Origin: Bacteroidota bacterium
GTDB taxonomy: Bacteria; Bacteroidota; Bacteroidia; Chitinophagales; Chitinophagaceae
Direction of reading: 5' to 3'
Assembly: GCA_013287475.1 (NCBI GenBank)
Contig: JABDDT010000014.1
Location: 1 to 57,705, forward strand
Length of the DNA: 57,705 nt
Every line of letters begins with the position of its first letter. Positions within the stretch are counted from its first letter, which is position 1. This document shows positions 1 to 6,411 of this stretch, in pieces. The notes beneath the pieces were generated by a model. That model was not told the origin of the DNA, made no database searches, and saw only the letters and a list, made by a program, of their open reading frames with translations. A program made the translations under genes and the position numbers.

Positions 1-14
1 AGTGAATTACCTCT

Positions 15-22
15 TAATTTTG
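15..22 (+). promoter_or_regulatory. -7 box TAATTTTG before aldo/keto reductase
   Basis: A perfect match to the Bacteroidota -7 consensus TAnnTTTG ends 4 nt before the ATG at 27. If used, transcription would begin at or next to the start codon. The -33 element would lie at or beyond the left edge and cannot be judged. Confidence 0.45.
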
Positions 23-26
23 AAAA

Positions 27-920
27 ATGGAATATCAGTTACTTGGGTCATCAGAGTTAAAAATCAGCAGAATCGGATTTGGCACGATGTCACTCGAAGT
101 GAATAACCCGCTCAATGAAACCATATTGAATAAGGCATTGGATGGAGGAATTAATTTTTTCGATACAGCTGATATGTATCAAAAGGGATGGAATGAAACT
201 TTATTGGGTCGCGTATTCCGTGAGAAAAGAAAAGGTATCATTCTGGCTACCAAGGTTGGAAATCAATGGAGGGCTGATGGATCGGGCTGGGACTGGAATC
301 CTTCAAAAGAATATATTTTATCAGCCGTGGATAAGAGTCTCCGGCGACTTCAAACAGACTATATCGATCTGTACCAGTTGCATGGTGGAACAATAGATGA
401 TCCCATTGAAGATATTATCGAAGCATTTGAACTTCTGAAGTCGTCGGGGAAGATTCTTAATTATGGTATTTCATCTATTCGTCCGAATGTAATCAGGGAA
501 TATGTTAAACGATCTGATATAATCAGTGTGATGATGCAATACAGTTTACTCGACAGGAGGCCTGAAGAATCCATGTTGCCATTTTTATTGGAAAACAAAC
601 TGGGTGTTCTGGCCCGGGGTACTATTGCGAAAGGGCTCCTTATTTCAAAACCACCAGAGGCTTTCTTAAACTATTCTTCAGAACAGGTGGAAAAAATGAA
701 AGCAGTCTTAAAAACCATATCGGAAGATCTTTCACCTTTTGAAACAGCAATCCAATACGTATTGCAACATCCCCCGGTCTGTTCGGCAGTAATTGGCATC
801 AGAACGATGGAACAATTGCAGGATGCACTTGATGCTGGTAAATTAAAATCATTGAAATATGTCAACATGAAAGAGCTTGGAGCCGTTTTGCCCGCAAATA
901 AATACATCGATCACCGGTGA
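27..920 (+). CDS. aldo/keto reductase
   Basis: NAD(P)H-dependent aldo/keto reductase of the TIM-barrel type, acting in the cytoplasm on a carbonyl substrate that the sequence does not reveal. The 297 residues make one complete domain. The catalytic tetrad reads as Asp46 and Tyr51 (FFDTADMY), Lys76 (LATKVG) and His119 (YQLHGG), so it should be active. The C-terminal part keeps the family's SAVIGIRT-like cofactor-binding stretch. There is no signal peptide. The ATG at 27 follows a -7 box by 4 nt, suggesting a leaderless mRNA. The last 10 nt overlap the end of the convergent glycosyltransferase gene. Its physiological role is open. Confidence 0.9.
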   Translation: MEYQLLGSSELKISRIGFGTMSLEVNNPLNETILNKALDGGINFFDTADMYQKGWNETLLGRVFREKRKGIILATKVGNQWRADGSGWDWNPSKEYILSAVDKSLRRLQTDYIDLYQLHGGTIDDPIEDIIEAFELLKSSGKILNYGISSIRPNVIREYVKRSDIISVMMQYSLLDRRPEESMLPFLLENKLGVLARGTIAKGLLISKPPEAFLNYSSEQVEKMKAVLKTISEDLSPFETAIQYVLQHPPVCSAVIGIRTMEQLQDALDAGKLKSLKYVNMKELGAVLPANKYIDHR

Positions 921-2095
921 TTATTTCCCAGTACATCATTATAAATCTGCAGGATTTTTTTACCAATTATTTGATATGAAAATTGCTCTTTTGCTTGTTT
1001 ACTTATGAGATCTTTTTCAAATGATTTATAGTTCGAAATCATTTGTTTCATTGCTTCTATCAGTTGGTTTTCTTTTCCGGCCTCTACTAAAATACCATTA
1101 TCAGTATTAACGACTTCACGAATTCCACCCACATCGCTTGCAATGACAGGAATACCTGTACAAAGTGCTTCCAGAATTACGCAGGGCATATTTTCATAAT
1201 AACTAAACATGATCAGCGCATCGGCGTTTCGCAATTCTTTTCCAACCTCCTCATAAGAAATTTCACCCGTGGTACGGATTCTCCCGGCAGACATGACTTC
1301 AGCGGATAATAATTTATTGACTGAAGAGTTTAAAGGACCGACCAATACAAGTTCCACGTCGAAATGCAGGTGCAGCATATGAATAAAACTATTGATAATT
1401 CCTTCAGGATTTTTTGGATATACCAAAGAAGAAATATGAATAAAACGGAATGCATGGGTTGTTTTTGCCAAAGCAGGATAAAATAAAAGAGTATCTACAA
1501 CATTTGGGATTTTTTGAAATGGGACATGAGCCCAAAATTGGTCAATTTGGTTGCCAAGGGATGTGCTGACCGGAAGAACAATAGTTGCATTTTTCAGGAT
1601 TATTCTGGTCAGAAAACGGGTTAAAAATGATTTTTTAAATAAACTGTCTTTCGCCACGGAGAAGTAACCTGACCAATGTTCGGTTAGTACATAGGGAATT
1701 TTATATTTCCATTTCATGTAAAGTGCAATCAATCCGGCTTTCATTGCTACCTGAACATGTACTAAATCGGGAAGTTCATTTTTTTTCCTGAGCTGCTGAA
1801 TGAACTCTCTGTTCTTTTTAAAATAATTAAGTAAGGATTTAAATTTTAAGAAAATATTGTTGCTTTCTCCCGGGGAAGTGTAATAAAGAATATATTCTTT
1901 CAGATTCTCGGTTTTTAATTCCGAATTTGTATAATTCGTTCTATTGGAGAAATTTATGGGAGCATATTTTCCTACCCACAGTACGATTAATGACTGGTAA
2001 ATAGATACTGCTTCTGCCTGACGTTTAATGAAGTCCCCGCTGAAGGGATCCGTTTCATTTGGATACCAGCTCGTCAGCCAAAGGACTTTTTTCAT
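911..2095 (-). CDS. glycosyltransferase family 4
   Basis: GT-B fold retaining glycosyltransferase, 394 residues, expected to move a sugar from a nucleotide-sugar donor onto a growing cell-surface glycan at the cytoplasmic face of the inner membrane. The N-terminus (VLWLTSWYP) is the usual first Rossmann strand with a loop. The C-terminal half holds the donor-site E-x7-E motif (Glu301 and Glu309 in ENMPCVILE) followed by GIPVIASDVGG. No membrane segment is evident. It lies 11 nt downstream of a polysaccharide flippase on the same strand, so both probably serve one exopolysaccharide or O-antigen-like polymer. Donor and acceptor cannot be told from sequence. Confidence 0.88.
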   Translation of the reverse strand: MKKVLWLTSWYPNETDPFSGDFIKRQAEAVSIYQSLIVLWVGKYAPINFSNRTNYTNSELKTENLKEYILYYTSPGESNNIFLKFKSLLNYFKKNREFIQQLRKKNELPDLVHVQVAMKAGLIALYMKWKYKIPYVLTEHWSGYFSVAKDSLFKKSFLTRFLTRIILKNATIVLPVSTSLGNQIDQFWAHVPFQKIPNVVDTLLFYPALAKTTHAFRFIHISSLVYPKNPEGIINSFIHMLHLHFDVELVLVGPLNSSVNKLLSAEVMSAGRIRTTGEISYEEVGKELRNADALIMFSYYENMPCVILEALCTGIPVIASDVGGIREVVNTDNGILVEAGKENQLIEAMKQMISNYKSFEKDLISKQAKEQFSYQIIGKKILQIYNDVLGNNHR

Positions 2096-2106
2096 GTTAT
2101 TGAATT

Positions 2107-3432
2107 TTATACAATATAATTTTCCGGAGAAGGTTCCTGAATATCCTTTCCGACCAACTGCCGGATTTGTTTAAGGTCAGACTTTCGGATCAGTAAAAAG
2201 TCTTTCCATGAAACAGAATATTCCTTCCGGTAAATATATATAGTGTAGCAATAGTAGCTAAAAAAACCGGCACTGCTTACCATGGATGCAGAGCGGATTC
2301 CATATCGGGGTAAAGCGATTATATCTCCAACGCAAATGACTGTCAGCGCCAATAAAGATCCTCGGACATTAATTCCAATTCTATTGCTGGCTGAAAACCA
2401 GGAAGTCATTGGATAATTCATTGTCACGCATAAAATACCCGGAATAAGTAAAATAAAAAGCAAATACATTTTATTGAAAGATGCTCCAAAAACCAATGGT
2501 ATAATATACCAGCCAACACTAAGAATCAAAAGACAAATCGCCCCATTGATCCAGAACAGGATTCGTATAACGGTCGTCAATTCTGTTGAATAACCGGATT
2601 TATTTGATGAGGAAAAAATGGGAAATAAAGTAGCCCCCAGAATGCCTGGCAGTATAAACAACATTTGTGCGAGTTTGGAAGCCTGGATATAATTGCCCAG
2701 GTCTTTTGCTGAGCAATAATATTGTACAAACCAGTAATCTATTCTATTTACCAGGAAATAAATCAGATTGGCAATCAGGGCAGCCAGTGAATATTGAAAT
2801 ACTTTTTTCAATAAAGGTTTTGCCGGTAATTTAAATCTGCCGGAAGAAGGATCGTTTATAAAAAAAACCAGCATTATCATTAGCCCCTGCAAAAAAAAAC
2901 AGAAGAAATAAATTTGGACAAAATATAATTTTATAAATGGATGATTTTTCCCAATAATTAATAAAAGAATCAGGAATAAATTAACAAGAAACAGCACTTT
3001 ATTTGGGGGAGCGAATTTTTTTTTCGAATAGAACATTGCTGTGAAAAAAGTAGTGAGCAGGACCCCCAGAATAAAAAGAAAACTGGCTAAAAGGAAACCT
3101 GTACCATTTAAATAAGCAGAATCTGAAAAATACAAAACCGAAAACCATACCGTAAAAGCGATCAGGGCAGCAGCTGCTGACCAGATCAGGCAAAAACCGG
3201 CCATCTGAGATGAAGAAAGGTTTCCGGATGCTATATAATAGGTTGATCCTGATTCGAGACTCAGGCTTGTAATCAGTAAAACCAGGGCCAGATTATTGAC
3301 AATAAAAAAAATCTGCCCACTCTTTTCTGCTGCGAAGAAACGGGCAATGCAAATATTTAAAAGTAGCAGTGAAAAAAAATACAATCCCCGCCAGAGGATA
3401 TGATTGAGGACGAGGCGGGGGGTGTTGTTCAT
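2107..3432 (-). CDS. oligosaccharide flippase (Wzx/MATE-like)
   Basis: Integral membrane protein of about 12-14 hydrophobic segments, 441 residues, of the polysaccharide-biosynthesis/flippase family that turns lipid-linked oligosaccharides across the inner membrane. Conserved-looking features are the N-terminal helix region with RGLYFFSLLLLNI and a central stretch NRIDYWFVQYYCSAKDLGNYIQ that resembles the D-x-hydrophobic, G-Y segment of Wzx proteins. I chose the ATG at 3432; reading further upstream would translate the tandem repeat at 3439-3531 (giving an artificial SYTLILLYSYT peptide). The gene lies between tpiA and a GT4 enzyme, which supports surface glycan assembly. Confidence 0.85.
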   Translation of the reverse strand: MNNTPRLVLNHILWRGLYFFSLLLLNICIARFFAAEKSGQIFFIVNNLALVLLITSLSLESGSTYYIASGNLSSSQMAGFCLIWSAAAALIAFTVWFSVLYFSDSAYLNGTGFLLASFLFILGVLLTTFFTAMFYSKKKFAPPNKVLFLVNLFLILLLIIGKNHPFIKLYFVQIYFFCFFLQGLMIMLVFFINDPSSGRFKLPAKPLLKKVFQYSLAALIANLIYFLVNRIDYWFVQYYCSAKDLGNYIQASKLAQMLFILPGILGATLFPIFSSSNKSGYSTELTTVIRILFWINGAICLLILSVGWYIIPLVFGASFNKMYLLFILLIPGILCVTMNYPMTSWFSASNRIGINVRGSLLALTVICVGDIIALPRYGIRSASMVSSAGFFSYYCYTIYIYRKEYSVSWKDFLLIRKSDLKQIRQLVGKDIQEPSPENYIV

Positions 3433-3438
3433 TTGTTT

Positions 3439-3531
3439 AGTATAAGAGTATAGGAGTATAAGAGTATAAGAGTATATGAGTGAATTTAATACCAAATTCT
3501 TATACTCCTATACTCTTATACTCTTATACTA
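3439..3531. repeat. palindromic octamer array (AGTATARG) x4/x4
   Basis: Left arm 3439-3478 has five octamers of AGTATAAG type (second is AGTATAGG, fifth AGTATATG). Right arm 3499-3530 has four CTTATACT octamers, the exact reverse complement, with one CCTATACT. The arms can pair over about 32 bp around a loop of about 20-30 nt. The right arm starts one base after the tpiA stop codon (3534-3532) and in tpiA's reading direction shows AGTATAAG, which contains TAA. It lies between tpiA and the flippase on the same strand and may end or limit transcription, or fix the tpiA mRNA 3' end. Confidence 0.95.
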
Positions 3532-4293
3532 TTATTTCAAAGCCCTTATTATTTCCAAAAACTCCGAGGCTAAAAGAGATGCTCCTCCGACCAATCCTCC
3601 ATCCACATCTTTTGAAGCGAAGATCTCTTTTGCATTGCCGGCCTTCACGCTGCCTCCATACAAAATTGAAATCTGATCTGAGAAGGATTCCCCATATTGG
3701 TTCTTCAAAACAGACCTGATATATGCATGCATCTCCTGTGCCTGTTCGGTGCTTGCTGTTTTACCGGTTCCTATGGCCCAGATGGGTTCATAAGCGATCA
3801 CAATTTTCAGAATCTCATCCTTTGATAAATGGAAAAGAGATTGTTTTAATTGATTCTCTACAAAACTATTCTGTTTATTTTGTTCCCGGGTCTGCAATGC
3901 TTCACCGCAACAAAAGATGGGAGTTATTCCGTTTAAGAGGCATAAGTTTACTTTATCTGCCAGCATAAGGTTGCTTTCACCAAAGTATTCCCTGCGCTCA
4001 CTGTGGCCAACGAGACAATAATCCAACGTAAGAGATTTCAGCATTTCGGCAGAAACTTCTCCCGTATAGGCACCGGACTTTTTATCAGAACAGTTCTGGG
4101 CAGATATAAAATAATTTTTTTTATGCTGGACTGTGTCTACTGCCATTTCCAGATAAGGAAACGGGACTGCAAATACAGCAATATGATTTTCCTTCAGGGA
4201 AATTTCTGCAGATACCATGGTTTGTAAAAGGGCAACTCCCTGTTGATATGTCAGGTTCATTTTCCAGTTCGCAGCAGCAATTTGTTTTCTCAT
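3532..4293 (-). CDS. tpiA: triosephosphate isomerase
   Basis: Glycolytic and gluconeogenic enzyme that interconverts dihydroxyacetone phosphate and glyceraldehyde 3-phosphate in the cytoplasm. The 253 residues match normal length. Catalytic residues are visible: Asn9 and Lys11 (AANWKMN), His97 (VGHSERR) and Glu169 (AYEPIWAIGTG), plus the C-terminal phosphate-binding YGGSV and GGLVGGASL stretches. It starts inside the last codons of the GlmU-like gene (4-nt overlap, ATGA), so the two are translationally coupled. A palindromic octamer array begins one base after its stop. No unusual feature is seen in the protein. Confidence 0.98.
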   Translation of the reverse strand: MRKQIAAANWKMNLTYQQGVALLQTMVSAEISLKENHIAVFAVPFPYLEMAVDTVQHKKNYFISAQNCSDKKSGAYTGEVSAEMLKSLTLDYCLVGHSERREYFGESNLMLADKVNLCLLNGITPIFCCGEALQTREQNKQNSFVENQLKQSLFHLSKDEILKIVIAYEPIWAIGTGKTASTEQAQEMHAYIRSVLKNQYGESFSDQISILYGGSVKAGNAKEIFASKDVDGGLVGGASLLASEFLEIIRALK

Positions 4294-5318
4294 TTGAATT
4301 GTTTTTCCTGGTCAAAAATATTTTTTAATTTATTTATTTCATCCTGACTTAATTCCCCGCCTTTGAGTTTTTTCCATCTATTTATATGCTGTATTGCTTT
4401 CTCAAAATCATATTTGGAAGCACCATAACCCCAGCTAAAAGAAGGAAGATAAGGAGGCGTAAATCCATTTCCAAAAACATGGCAGCAGACACCCATAACA
4501 GTTCCTGTATTAAAAGATGTATTTATCGCTGATCTCGAATAATCGCCCATCATTAGTCCGCATTTCAAACCTCCATCAATAAACGATTTTTTTAATGGAT
4601 TCCAGAGTTTAACGGACCCACCGCTATTTTTTACATTCGAATTGGAACTGCCGGCACCCAGATTACACCATTCCCCGATTACAGAATCACCCAGATAACC
4701 ATCGTGTGCTTTATTTGAATAACCGAAAATAACAGAGTTTTTAATTTCACCGCCCAGCACACAATGGGGACCTGCCGAAGTGGCTCCATAAATTTTAGTA
4801 CCCATTTTTACCAGTCCTTTTTCTCCCATTGCAAACGGACCCCGGATCATTGATCCTTCCATGAGCAGGGAGTTCTTTCCGATATAAATAGGCCCATCAC
4901 TTGCATTCAGATAACAGTGTTCCACTATGGCTCCGGGCTCCAGAAAAATGGCAGATCCTGTTAATTTATTTGTGGATGATATGGGTTCAGAGATCCTTCT
5001 TTCTGTAATGAGGCGGAAATCATTTTTTATTTCCCTTTCATTGTAATGAAGGATGTCAACGGGATTCCGTAGAATATTTTCACTCTTTGGAGAATAATTC
5101 AGGCTTTTTTGTGAAAGTGATCTGATCATTTCAGGATCAGGAATAGTATTAGCTTTAAAGGCAAGCGTACCGGATATTGCTGGTTCATTCTTAAGATAAA
5201 TATTCCATTTCTCCCGGATGGTTAAAATTCCACAACGAATATCAGCCACTGAACGGGTCAAAGAAAAGGGGAAGAAATCATCAGAAAAAGGGCCATCATC
5301 CAGTGAAAGGGAATTCAT
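4290..5318 (-). CDS. GlmU-like sugar nucleotidyltransferase/acyltransferase
   Basis: Bacteroidota-specific GlmU-family protein, 342 residues, thought from its family to act in UDP-N-acetylglucosamine formation. The N-terminus has the family signature: a DDG stretch, then FSLTRSVADIRCGILTIREKW, where the loop replaces the classic GlmU pyrophosphorylase motif. From about residue 125 a left-handed beta-helix of hexapeptide repeats follows (IFLEPGAIVEHCYL, GPIYIGKNSLLMEGSMIRG, VLGGEIKNSVIFGYSNKAHDG), ending with a helical tail. It heads a set with tpiA, flippase and glycosyltransferase, which suits supply of amino-sugar nucleotides to envelope glycans. Its exact reaction is inferred only from the family. 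A strong terminator sits just upstream and belongs to the preceding L31 gene. Confidence 0.85.
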   Translation of the reverse strand: MNSLSLDDGPFSDDFFPFSLTRSVADIRCGILTIREKWNIYLKNEPAISGTLAFKANTIPDPEMIRSLSQKSLNYSPKSENILRNPVDILHYNEREIKNDFRLITERRISEPISSTNKLTGSAIFLEPGAIVEHCYLNASDGPIYIGKNSLLMEGSMIRGPFAMGEKGLVKMGTKIYGATSAGPHCVLGGEIKNSVIFGYSNKAHDGYLGDSVIGEWCNLGAGSSNSNVKNSGGSVKLWNPLKKSFIDGGLKCGLMMGDYSRSAINTSFNTGTVMGVCCHVFGNGFTPPYLPSFSWGYGASKYDFEKAIQHINRWKKLKGGELSQDEINKLKNIFDQEKQFK

Positions 5319-5352
5319 GGATTAAAACTAATCTTAAAAACCTTTTCAAAAA

Positions 5353-5385
5353 AAAAGTCCCTCCCGTTCACCAGGAGGGACTTTT
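5353..5385 (-). terminator. rho-independent terminator of L31 gene
   Basis: A perfect 12-bp stem (GGAGGGACTTTT pairing with AAAAGTCCCTCC) with a 9-nt loop, followed on the minus strand by a run of about nine T. It lies 16 nt after the L31 stop codon and separates it from the GlmU-like gene. Confidence 0.93.
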
Positions 5386-5400
5386 AAAGAATTATAAATA

Positions 5401-5652
5401 TTAAGATTTTTTCTCGTAACGTTTTTTGAATTTATCGATACGTCCGGCAGTATCCACAAGCATATTCTTACCCGTAAAAAACGGATGTGATGTGTTTGAA
5501 ATTTCAAGCTTGATCAGGGGATATTCATTTCCGTCCTCCCATTTAATTGTTTCACGGGAATTAGCGGCAGAGCGGGTAAGGAAGCTCGTGCCATTACTCA
5601 TATCCCGGAATACGACCAGGCGATAATTTTCGGGATGAAGTTTTTGTTTCAT
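5401..5652 (-). CDS. rpmE2: 50S ribosomal protein L31 type B
   Basis: Ribosomal protein L31 of the type B, zinc-free form: 83 residues, with the typical [17 protein letters not shown] start, [12 protein letters not shown] core and DKFKKRY tail, and without the CxxC pairs of zinc-binding L31. I use the ATG at 5652; an in-frame extension of 19 residues upstream has no family support and would run into the leader. It is transcribed alone: a near-ideal promoter lies at 5707-5738 and a strong terminator at 5353-5385. The 5' leader is about 50 nt. Confidence 0.96.
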   Translation of the reverse strand: MKQKLHPENYRLVVFRDMSNGTSFLTRSAANSRETIKWEDGNEYPLIKLEISNTSHPFFTGKNMLVDTAGRIDKFKKRYEKKS

Positions 5653-5706
5653 GATTTTTAATTTAGCCGTGCTCTTTATATAATGATCCCGGCACGAAAG
5701 GGAGCG

Positions 5707-5738
5707 CAAAATTAAGGGTTTTCAGGGTGAAATACAAA
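5707..5738 (-). promoter_or_regulatory. Bacteroidota promoter of rpmE2
   Basis: On the minus strand TTTG (5738-5735) is followed after exactly 20 nt by TAATTTTG (5714-5707), matching the -33/-7 consensus TTTG-N19-21-TAnnTTTG. Transcription should start near 5702, giving a leader of about 50 nt to the ATG at 5652. This is the clearest promoter in the window. Confidence 0.75.
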
Positions 5739-5746
5739 CTAATATT

Positions 5747-5775
5747 CGATGAATGATAACCGATGACCGATGACC
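5747..5775. repeat. short heptamer array CGATGAC x4
   Basis: Four degenerate heptamers (CGATGAA, TGATAAC, CGATGAC, CGATGAC) in tandem between the L31 promoter and the 3' array of yajQ. Confidence 0.7.
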
Positions 5776-5803
5776 GTCTTAACTTTACTCTCACTCGTTT
5801 TAA

Positions 5804-5831
5804 GCTTTGAGCTTTAAGCTTTAAGCCCTGA
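5804..5831. repeat. heptamer array GCTTTRA x4 behind yajQ
   Basis: Four heptamers (GCTTTGA, GCTTTAA, GCTTTAA, GCCCTGA) run into the hairpin at the yajQ stop codon. Read in yajQ's direction the unit is TTAAAGC, which contains TAA. Confidence 0.85.
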
Positions 5832-5845
5832 ACCGAAGGTTCAGG
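5827..5845 (-). terminator. 8-bp hairpin spanning the yajQ stop codon
   Basis: CCTGAACC and GGTTCAGG pair perfectly over 8 bp with a 3-nt loop. The yajQ stop codon (5843-5841) is inside one arm. No T-run follows on the minus strand, only the heptamer array, so it is not a classical terminator; it may mark the mRNA 3' end. Confidence 0.5.
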
Positions 5846-6332
5846 ACCTCATATTATCAAACTGAAGGGGAATTCCCAGGCTGGCGGATTTGCACAATTG
5901 AATTACGGCCTGTAGTTCATCGAGTTTTTTGCCCGTTACCCGAACCAGATCGTCCATAATGGCTGCCTGAACTTTCATACCCGAATCTTTAATCAATTTG
6001 ACGATTTTTTTGGCATCTTCCTGTTTCAGTCCGTTACGAACGGACACTTCCTTTTTGGTGACTTTTCCACTTGGATATGGTTCCTTCGACATATCATAGG
6101 CCAGCGGGTCAATACCCTGTTTAATTGACCTGCTGATTAGCACATCCGTAATCTGCCTTATTTTCATATCACTTGCCGCCTCGAGATCAATTTTCATTTC
6201 TTTTTTATTCAGTTCAATGGAAACCGGCGAGTCCTTAAAATCAAATCTGTTCTGAATTTCTTTTTTTGTAACATTAACTGCATTGTCCAGTGTTTGTGCA
6301 TCAATTTTACTGACAATATCGAATGATGGCAT
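5841..6332 (-). CDS. yajQ: YajQ family nucleotide-binding protein
   Basis: Cytoplasmic protein of the YajQ/UPF0234 family (163 residues, full length). The opening MPSFDIVSKID and the later AYDMSKEPYPSGK and VRVTGKKLDELQ stretches are family hallmarks. Known relatives bind nucleotides, tRNA/rRNA or, in Xanthomonas, cyclic di-GMP; which applies here is unknown. It is a single gene between the outer-membrane barrel gene and rpmE2. Its stop codon is embedded in a perfect 8-bp hairpin (5827-5845). Confidence 0.95.
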   Translation of the reverse strand: MPSFDIVSKIDAQTLDNAVNVTKKEIQNRFDFKDSPVSIELNKKEMKIDLEAASDMKIRQITDVLISRSIKQGIDPLAYDMSKEPYPSGKVTKKEVSVRNGLKQEDAKKIVKLIKDSGMKVQAAIMDDLVRVTGKKLDELQAVIQLCKSASLGIPLQFDNMRS

Positions 6333-6376
6333 AGATTTTAATTGAGAACCTAAAAGTAAATTAAAAAGCCGATTAC

Positions 6377-6410
6377 TCCCATTCTCCTATACTTCCATAC
6401 TCCCATACTT
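6377..6410. repeat. octamer array TCCCATAC x4
   Basis: Four octamers (TCCCATTC, TCCTATAC, TTCCATAC, TCCCATAC) end one base from the stop codon of the outer-membrane barrel gene. In that gene's direction the unit reads AGTATGGG, a member of the AGTRTRRK octamer type. Confidence 0.85.
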
Positions 6411-6411
6411 T

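Noticed and set aside
3433-3495. N-terminal extension of the flippase to 3495
   Set aside because: The extra residues translate the octamer array and its flank; the ATG at 3432 begins the family-like sequence.
4290-5318. GlmU-like gene as a truncated GlmU
   Set aside because: The absence of the classic pyrophosphorylase N-terminus is characteristic of the Bacteroidota GlmU-like family, which starts with the LTR-ADIR-LTIREKW signature seen here.
5401-5652. L31 without CxxC as a damaged gene
   Set aside because: Type B L31 naturally lacks the zinc cysteines and the rest is full length.
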